Shown here: positions 57,010-64,000 of the stretch, one piece after another
How the letters are laid out: each line of letters begins with the position of its first letter
Numbering within the stretch: position 1 is the first letter of the stretch
Origin: Okapia johnstoni
Lineage: Eukaryota; Chordata; Mammalia; Artiodactyla; Giraffidae
Direction: 5' to 3'
DNA length: 64,000 nucleotides
NCBI GenBank assembly: GCA_024291935.2
Contig: CM044305.1
Location: 91,380,397-91,444,396, forward strand
Notes under the pieces: generated by a model
Seen by the model: only the letters and a program-made list of their open reading frames with translations
Told to the model about the DNA's origin: nothing
Databases searched by the model: none
Position numbers and translations under genes: made by a program

Positions 57010-58071
57010 TAACAAGGATAATGGAATTCTCATGGCTTCAGAATGGGGAAAATACTGCAAAAGACACATCTGATAAAAAGGACTATTATACCAAATATAT
57101 AAAGAACACTTACAACTCAATAAGAAAACAAGCAACCTGTAAAAAAAAATGGGTCAAAGACCTTAACAGACACCTCAACAAAGAAGATATACAGATGGCA
57201 AGTAAGCATATGAAAAGATGCTCCACAGCATATGTATTCAGGGAAATGTAAATTAAAACAACAAGATACCAGTACACTCCTACTAGAACAGCCAAAATCC
57301 AGAACACTGACAACATCGAGTGCTGGCCAGGATGTGGAACAATAGGAACTCTCATTCACAGCTGAGGGGAATGTAAAAGGGTATAGCCATTTTGATGATT
57401 TCTTATAAAACTAAACATACTCTTTGTTGCCATACAATCCAGCAATCTCCCTGCTTGATATTCACCCAAAGGAGTTGAAAATTTTTGTCCACACAAAAAC
57501 TTGTGCACGATGTTTATAGCAACGTGCCTCCTAATTGCCAAAACTTGGAAGCAACCCGGATGTCCTTCAGTAGGTAAATGGATGCATAAACCATGGTTCA
57601 TCTAGATATTGGACTGTTATGTGATGCTAAAAAGTAATGAATGATCAGGCCATGAGCAGACATGGAGGAAACTCAGATGCATATGACTAAGTGAAAGAAG
57701 ACAATCTGAAAAGGCTACATACTGGATGATGCCAACTATATGACATTCTGGAGAAAGGAAAACTATGAAGATATTACAAAGATCAGTCAGTAGTTGCCAG
57801 GAGTTGGGGGTCAGAGAGGGATGAATAGGCAGAGCACAGAAGATTTTTAAGGCAGTGAAAATACTCTGTATGATACCATGATTATGGATATATGTCATTA
57901 AGCATTTGTCCAAATGCCTAGAATGTTCAACACCAAGAGTGAATGGTAATGTAAACTATGGACTTTGGCTGATAATGACGTGACAACATAGGTTCAACAA
58001 TTGTAACAAACTTACCATGATGGAGGGGATGTGGGTAACAGGGAAGGAGCAGGAGGGAGGCTGTACATAGG
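57010..58071 (+). mobile_element. L1M late ORF2 and 3' UTR
   Basis: CATATGAAAAGATGCTCCAC, CCAGGATGTGGAACAATAGG, TTTATAGCAACGTGCC, GTGAATGGTAATGTAAACTATGG. The 3' terminus (AAAACTGCTTCAAAAAATAC) reappears at about 58706-58725, so the Bov-A2 and the LTR-like block lie within this element, with some of the UTR lost. Confidence 0.85.
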
Positions 58072-58347
58072 TGGGAGCTGCTGCTGCTGCTGCTAAGTCG
58101 CTTCAGTCGTGTCTGACTCTGTGCGACCCCATAGACGGCAGCCCACCAGGCTCCGCCATCCCTGGGATTCTCCAGGCAAGAGTGGGTTGCCATTTCCTTC
58201 TCCAGTGCATGAAAGGGGAAAGTGAAAGTGAAGTCGCTCAGTCGTGTCTGACTCTTAGCGACCCCATGGACTGCAGCCTACCAGGCTCCTCCGTCCATGG
58301 GATTTTCCAGGCAAGAGTACTGGAGTGGGGTGCCATTCCCTTCTCCG
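58072..58347 (-). mobile_element. Bov-A2 SINE (dimer)
   Basis: (GCT)n at 58078-58095, then two units in complement (CAGTCGTGTCTGACTCTGTG and CAGTCGTGTCTGACTCTTAG), separated by GAAAGTGAAAGTGAAG. Close to the family sequence. Confidence 0.95.
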
Positions 58348-58699
58348 GGCAGCAGACTAGATGCTGATAATGTTGCACACAACACTGCAATCCAAGACGG
58401 CAGTGACAGGCCAAGTGCAGAAGCGTTGCGCCCAGCACTTGGCTCTGGATTGAGTGCTATGAGCAGCACAACCATACCCCACCCGTGAGAAAGCCTGGCC
58501 CCTGCCCGCTGACAAAAGCCCTATAAAACAGCCCTGCCCACAGACGTGTGCTCCACAGCACAAGCTCGCACCTCTCCACTCTTTGATCAGAGCCTTCCTT
58601 TGCTTTCCTTTGCAAAGGAACTTGGTCTCCTTCTGTTGGCTCCAATGACACTGGGCAGGAGGACGGTTGTTGGAGCCCAGCTAGGGAGAGTCAATAACA
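58348..58699 (+). mobile_element. Candidate solo LTR with TATA box
   Basis: A GC-richer block with several CpGs, abrupt against AT-rich L1M. CCCTATAAAACAGCCC at 58520-58535 is a good TATA box, and CTTTGATCAGAGCCTTCC lies downstream. The outer ends could be TGTTGCACAC (about 58371) and GTCAATAACA (about 58699), giving TG..CA termini. No matching TSD and no AATAAA were found, so a solo LTR of a ruminant ERV is likely but unproven. A retrotransposed promoter fragment is the alternative. Confidence 0.5.
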
Positions 58700-58746
58700 A
58701 ATCTAAAACTGCTTCAAAAAATACAATAAGTTTTAGTTAAACAAAT

Positions 58747-60674
58747 TTACCAAGACCAGCTTAGCTGGGTTATGGACTGAGCTAGAAGGGAATGAGCCTC
58801 TGTTGAAACCTACAGTGCCTCAAACCAGTACAAATTGGGGTTCTGTTATCATGGAAGAGGTGGTGATGGTAGGCAATCAATGGTGTCTGCAACATGTACC
58901 AGGATATTCCACTTTTTTCATTCCACACTTTAAAATGTGGAATGAACAGATAACATCCAGATGTACTTGCATGATTATATATAGTTAGATACTATTTGGC
59001 AGTGGAATAAAACTATTAAAACCCAAGTCCATTGGAAAAACTAAACTAATGCAGTGGTCTACTTGGTGGATATTATCATGGATGAAAAGTGGAGCTGATC
59101 TCAAAATGCTATAAACAAATTACCACATATTTCATCCATTCAACAAGGATCAGATCAAAAAGGGAAGGAAAATTTCTTTCAAAAAATCCAAGTAGAATTC
59201 AGTAAATGCACAACAATGAAGTATCATGATTTTTCATTTATTCCATAGAAAAATAAACAATATACTTCAGGCTTCCTTATGTTTATACAAGTATACTCCA
59301 TAGTTTCTTTGATGTCTTCAGTATAAAGGCACACTAATACCAGTTTTTAATAAGGAGTAAGAGTGATATAGTGAATATTTCATTTTCAGGAGTTGGCAAA
59401 AAGATTATTTTTAAGTTTACTTCAAAGGAAAAGGATGAAATAATAAAAGATGAAAGACTGATTCATGTTCTCAGTGCTAGTTAATTCAGAAGACTCCACA
59501 GTCCCATTTTTATCTGCTGACTGCAATCTTTCTAAGATAATTGATCTAGGTTTCTGTTTTATTGCATCTGCTGTCACTCATTGCATTTTTTGCCAGATTA
59601 GAAGTGTTTGATATAAGTTTATGTACTAGGTATAATTTCAATATGTCATCCAGTCTTTGTTCATCTTTCACTGACAGTTTATGGCTTAAAATTGCCTCTC
59701 TAGGAAATCTTAATTCACTATTATCTAACTGCTGTATTAAAAAATAATGAGGGAGGGACTTCATCACCTACCATTTCAAACATAATTCCATAAACCCTAC
59801 ACACTCAGAGCTACAGCATGGTTAGTTTGGTTGGCTTTTAAATTATTGAGTCCAGTTTATAACAGTTTTACAAAAATTACATTGCAAGTCCCATGAACCA
59901 GATTCATTACCTGGAATTAGGAAAACAGGAAGTATTTCTAAAAGAATTTTAAAGACATCAGTGGTATTTACAGGATCAGACGGAAGAGTACAATATTATC
60001 AAATCCAATAGCATATAGAAAAGTGTCCTTATTTGGTGGGACTGGTACGTTTTGTGTTTGTGACAAAGTAAAACAGGCAACAAATACAAGTCTAAGTACC
60101 TGCTACAGAGCTAACAGCGGGGATATTTAGCCACGTGCCCTGGAGAGTACATATGCCTCAACCATAAATCAGGAGGAAATACTAGAGCAAGTGCAGAGAA
60201 GGAAGTTTGTTTTTCATCGAGTGAAGTCAGAAAACCTACAAGAGGGGATGACCCATGAAATTCAAGGAACAGAGCAATGATTATCTCAGAAAGTAACAAT
60301 TTGGTTCAGAAGTTTCTAAGAAGCTGTGGTGACTAATGCATTACTCAGAAGCCGTTAACCCACAATTCCCCCTGAAGACAGGTCTGCTGGGAGTCCCCCT
60401 CAACCTCTCATCAAGTTACAGAGCGGGGACTTTTGTGTTTAAATTCAAACAAGCTTATCAAGACCATGGTGGTTCAGGAAATAGGCAACAAAGGAAAGTA
60501 CAATAAATAAAGTGCTCTTCACAATGAAATTTGTCATACTTTTCGAGAAAAGTAACTATCAAAAGAATTTTGCATAATACCTTACCCCAGGGGGTTGAAA
60601 TCAAAGTTTTCACAAATTCTTAATCTTCCTACAAAGTTGGAAAAGAAGATGTAGCCCATAGCAGTACAAGAGAG
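58747..60674. other. No recognised element
   Basis: About 1.9 kb in which I name no repeat, apart from the short hairpin listed separately. Overlapping frames at 59546-59767 on both strands show no domain. Confidence 0.45.
58917..58946. repeat. Perfect 11-bp inverted repeat
   Basis: TTCATTCCACA and TGTGGAATGAA with an 8-nt spacer CTTTAAAA. Could fold as a small hairpin. Confidence 0.92.
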
Positions 60675-60830
60675 CAACATTATTCATTCATTCAATAAGC
60701 ATGTATTTAGTACCCACTACGTGTAAAATTCTGTGTAAACACAGAGGATACAGAATCAAAGAAGACACTGGTGTTGGCCCCCAAGAGGTATGTTGGAGGG
60801 AGACAGGCAAATAAACTCATGATTCCAATC
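60675..60830 (-). mobile_element. L2-like fragment, antisense
   Basis: TTCATTCATTCAATAAGC, TTAGTACCCACTACGTG, GAGGATACAGAATC and GGAGGGAGACAGGCAAATAAAC have the typical antisense L2-type 3' order. Confidence 0.55.
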
Positions 60831-61114
60831 AAGTGTAGGGAACCCTAGGGTGTATCCGTGTAGAGGTTACCCCCATCTTCATTCTATACCCTCCTGGCAT
60901 CCTTTCTCATCTATTCCCCCAAAATGTATAGATGAAAATAGAAAGCGTTAGAAAAAGGAAAGATAGAGAGGCTTATGAAATGAGCAGAGGATAGCTAAAT
61001 CAGCCAGAAATCCAGAATGCCTGAAATTGACCATTTCTCGCTTTGTCAACAAATAAATTCCAAGGGGGAAAAAAAAAGAGGGAGCAGAAACCTTAGATTT
61101 AAAGAGATTTAAAA
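60831..61114. other. No recognised element
   Basis: Unassigned. GGGGGAAAAAAAAAG run near 61064. Confidence 0.4.
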
Positions 61115-61510
61115 AACATAATAACCAAATGTAATGTGTGAAGTTTGCCTGGACCCTTATTCAAACAAATCAAAAGCTATAGGACACAAAGGAAATTTAA
61201 CACTCTCTGGATATTTGACATTAAGGAGTCATTGTCAATTTTTTTAAGTGGATAATGGTATTCGAGTTGTGCCTTTTTTTGAATTCTTATCTCTTAGAGA
61301 CTCTTGCCAAAGTATTTACAGATGAAGTGATAGGATGGTAGAGATTTGCTTTCAAATGATCTAACAGGGGGGCAGGGAATGTGGCAGGCTGTAAAATAAA
61401 CATAATTGATATATGTTAAAAATTTTTGAAGCTAGGAGACAGTTACATGGTGGTTCATCTTATTATTCTCTTTACTTTTGTGTATGTTTGAAATATTCCA
61501 TATTAAATAA
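61115..61510 (+). mobile_element. L1M-type 3' UTR
   Basis: AATGTAATGTGTGAAGTTTGCC, AAGGAGTCATTGTCAATT, GATAATGGTATTCGAGTTG and GTTTGAAATATTCCATATTAAAT follow an L1M-like terminal UTR. Confidence 0.5.
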
Positions 61511-61734
61511 ATCATCTTAAGGAGTCAGAGTAGGCTTCCCAAAGGAAACTTGAAGTGAGTTTTGAAGGTGGACAAGAGCTATCTAGCTGGGGAAAAAAAA
61601 AAACGGCCATCCTCTCATCTCAAAGAACTTAAAAATAATAGTACCTTCAAAAAAATAACATAAAAACTGTGAAGTATATCATGCGTGTAATAGTGTATTT
61701 AAGGCAAATACATAGTTTAAAGAATAAAAATACG

Positions 61735-62253
61735 ATGAATATCTGTGATATACCACCCAGCTTAAAGAAGAATGCCTTTAAAACCTTCCAAGCCACTCGT
61801 CAGCCTAACATCCCCTTCTCACCACCTCCAAGAGCTAGCCACTCGGCTGAATTTTGTGCTATTTATTCATTTTTTATTCAATTTTGTGCTATTTTATGTT
61901 TATCTTTAGAGTTTTTATCACATGTGTTTACCTCCATAACCTCAAACCAATAACAAACCAATAAGATATTACTTAGTTTTATCTGTTTTTGAACTTCAAA
62001 GAAATGAAATTATACTGATGTGTTCTCTGACTTATTTTGTTCAACATTTTCGAGATTTATCTGTGATTCTTTTTGGCACTTGCAGATTATTCTTTTGTTT
62101 TGGTATTCCATTTTATGAATATGCCATATTTATACAACCATAGATATAATTTATACAACTGACGAATGTTTATGTTGCCTTCAGTTTGGGGCAGGTTACT
62201 ACTAAAAGTAATCATTTACATGTCTTTCAAGCACAGATGCAAGGGTTTTCCTA
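61735..62253 (-). mobile_element. L1M 3' UTR, antisense
   Basis: ATACCACCCAGCTTAAAG, GGCTGAATTTTGTGC, TTTTGAACTTCAAAGAAATG, TTCAACATTTTCGAGATT and GAATATGCCATATTTATAC match an L1M UTR complement. It is cut by the BovB at 62254. Confidence 0.72.
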
Positions 62254-63645
62254 GGACTGGAAAAGTTCAGTTTTCATTCCAATCCCAAAGAAAGGCAGTG
62301 CCAAAAAATGTTCAAACTACTGCACAATTGCACTCATCTCACACACTAGCAAAGTAATGCTTAAAATTCTCCAAGCCAGGCTTCAACAGTACATGAACCA
62401 TGAATTTCCAGATGTTCAAGCTGGATTTAGAAAAGGCAGAGGAACCAGAGATCAAATTGCCAACATCTACCGGATCATAGATAAAGCAAGAGAATTCCAG
62501 AAAAACATCTACTTACGCATTATTGACTACACCAAAGCCTTTGACTGTGTGGATCACAACAAATTGTGGAAAATTCTTCAAGAGATGAGAATACCAGACC
62601 ACCTGACCTGCCTCCTGAGAAATCTGTATGCAGGTCAGGAAGCAACAGTTAGAACTGGACATGGAACAACAGACTCTTTCCATATCGGGAAAGGAGTACT
62701 TCAAGGCTGTATATTGTCACCCTGCTTATTTAACTTATATGCAGAGTACATCATGAGAATCGCTGGACTGGATGAAGCCTAAGCTGGAATCAAGATTGCC
62801 AGGAGAAGTACCAATAACCTCAGGTATGCAGATAACACCACCCTTATGGCAGAAAGTGAAGAGGAACTAAAGAGCCTTTTGATGAAAGTGAAAGAGGAGA
62901 GTGAAAAAGCTGGCTTAAAACTCAACATTCAGAAAACTAAGACCATGGCATCCATTCCTATCACTTCGTGGCAAATAGATGGGGAAACAATGGAATCAGG
63001 GAGAGACTTTTCTTTTGGACTCTAAAATCACTGCAGATGGTGACTGCATTCATGAAATTAAAAGAAAGAAAAGGTCAGTTTTCATTCAAATCCCAAAGAA
63101 AGGCAATGCCAAAGAACGTTCAAACTCCTTGGAAGAAAAGATATGACCAAACTAGACAGCATATTAAAAAGCAGAGACATTACTTTGCTGAGGTCTGTCT
63201 AGTCAAAGCTATGGTTTTTCCAGTAGTCATGTATGGGATGTGAGAGTTGGACTATAAAGAAAGCTGAGCGCCGAAGAATTGATGCTTTTGAACTGTGGTG
63301 TTGGAGAAGACTCTTGAGAGTCCCTTGGGCTGCAAGGAGATCCAACCAGTCCATCCTAAAGGAGATCAGTCCTGGGTGTTCATTGGAAGGACTGATGTTG
63401 AAGCTGAAGCCCCAATACTTTGGCCACCTGATGCGAAGAGCTGACTCATTTGAAAAGACCCTGATGCTGGGAAAGATAGAAGGCAGGAGGAGAAGGGGAT
63501 GACAGAGGTTGAGATGGTTGGATGGCATCACCGACTCAATGGACTTGAGTTTGAGCAAGCTCTGGGAGTTGGTGATGGACAGGGAAGCCTGGCATGCTGC
63601 AGTCCATTGGGTGGCAAAGAGTCAAACACGACTGAGCAACTGAAC
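62254..63645 (+). mobile_element. BovB LINE, 1.4 kb, with internal displaced copy
   Basis: Begins at GACTGGAAAAGTTCAG in the reverse-transcriptase region and ends GAGCAACTGAACTGCACTGAA. Between about 63066 and 63126 it contains an extra segment that belongs about 800 bp upstream in the same element. No clear TSD was found. Confidence 0.95.
62357..63024 (+). pseudogene. BovB ORF2 reverse-transcriptase remnant, YADN
   Basis: A 141-codon open stretch (62357-62782) carries motif A (DYTKAFDCVDH) and LQGCILSP. It ends at a TAA, after which the same frame continues. The catalytic box is YADN (about 62824-62835), not YADD. A frameshift in the region corresponding to DFIFLGS closes the frame near 63022. 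The start of the protein is lost to truncation. Inactive copy. Confidence 0.88.
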
Positions 63646-63689
63646 TGCACTGAATGGCTTTAGAGTAGAATTTAAGTGTAGGATTGTTG

Positions 63690-64000
63690 CTGTTGTCGTT
63701 CACTCACAAAGTCATGTCCTACTCTTTGCAAACCCCATGGACTGCATCATGCCAGGCTCCTCTGTTTCTCTGCTATCTCCCAGTGTTTGTTCAAATTCAT
63801 GTCCATTGAGTTGGTGATGCTATCTAACCATCTCATCCTCTGCTACCCCCATTCTCCTTTTGGCTTCAATCTTTGCCAGCATCAGAGGCTTTTGCAATGA
63901 GTTGGCTCTTTGCTTCAGGTGGCCAAATTATTGGAGCTTCAGCTTCAGCATCAGTCCTTCTCATGAATGTTCAGGGTTGATTTTCCTTTAGGATTGACTG
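63690..64000 (-). mobile_element. BovB LINE 3' end, cut by window edge
   Basis: Minus-strand BovB terminus starting at TTGCTGTTGTCGTTCACTC and continuing beyond the window. Its 3' end faces that of the preceding BovB about 45 bp away. Confidence 0.93.

Noticed and set aside
58457..58740. Overlapping frames in the LTR-like block as a small gene
   Set aside because: Frames exist on both strands with no family resemblance. Composition alone explains them.

Overview
The window is nuclear DNA from a ruminant, most likely a pecoran such as cattle, sheep, goat or buffalo. Three repeat families seen together support this: BovB (RTE-class) LINEs ending in ACTGAA-type tails, their Bov-tA / Bov-A2 tRNA-BovB SINEs, and cetartiodactyl tRNA-Glu (CHR-type) SINEs with L1. 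Which ruminant cannot be decided from the sequence alone. I found no convincing host protein-coding exon, tRNA, rRNA or other functional RNA gene. The open reading frames present are short, or lie inside LINEs and SINEs, so this reads as intergenic or deep intronic DNA.

Layout. 0-18 kb: a Tigger1-type DNA transposon, an old ERVL/MaLR internal scrap, two BovB 3' ends, scattered MIR, L2, MER5 and MER20 relics, a C19 homopolymer and a series of Bov-tA SINEs. 18-33.6 kb: densely stacked retroelements, with MLT1-type LTRs invaded by BovB, a probable twin-primed L1, and a 3.8 kb L1 that holds a 1.85 kb BovB and a SINE. 33.6-36.4 kb: the longest stretch without a recognised repeat. 36.4-46 kb: antisense L1M elements serving as landing sites for younger elements, with several clear target-site duplications (TSDs). 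46-51.5 kb: fragments resembling ERVL-type internal sequence, an old LTR with a CA microsatellite, and hAT transposons. 51.6-53.3 kb: a 1.7 kb BovB with its TSD. 54-58 kb: more L1M, MLT1A, L3 and MIR, then a Bov-A2 dimer and a TATA-containing LTR-like block. 58.7-61.7 kb: mostly unassigned sequence. 61.7-64 kb: two BovB copies facing tail to tail, cut by the window end.

The most unusual object is at 39567-40435. A 5S rRNA fragment starting at nucleotide 1 of the 5S sequence is fused through a shared GGGAGA to the 3' end of a BovB LINE, and the unit is bounded by a 7-bp near-identical direct repeat in an L1M target. This is the structure expected of a LINE template-switch chimera. A second BovB (62254-63645) carries a displaced copy of its own upstream sequence. 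All family names come from recognition by eye, with no database search, so element edges without a stated TSD are uncertain by roughly 5-30 bp and old families may be misnamed at subfamily level.
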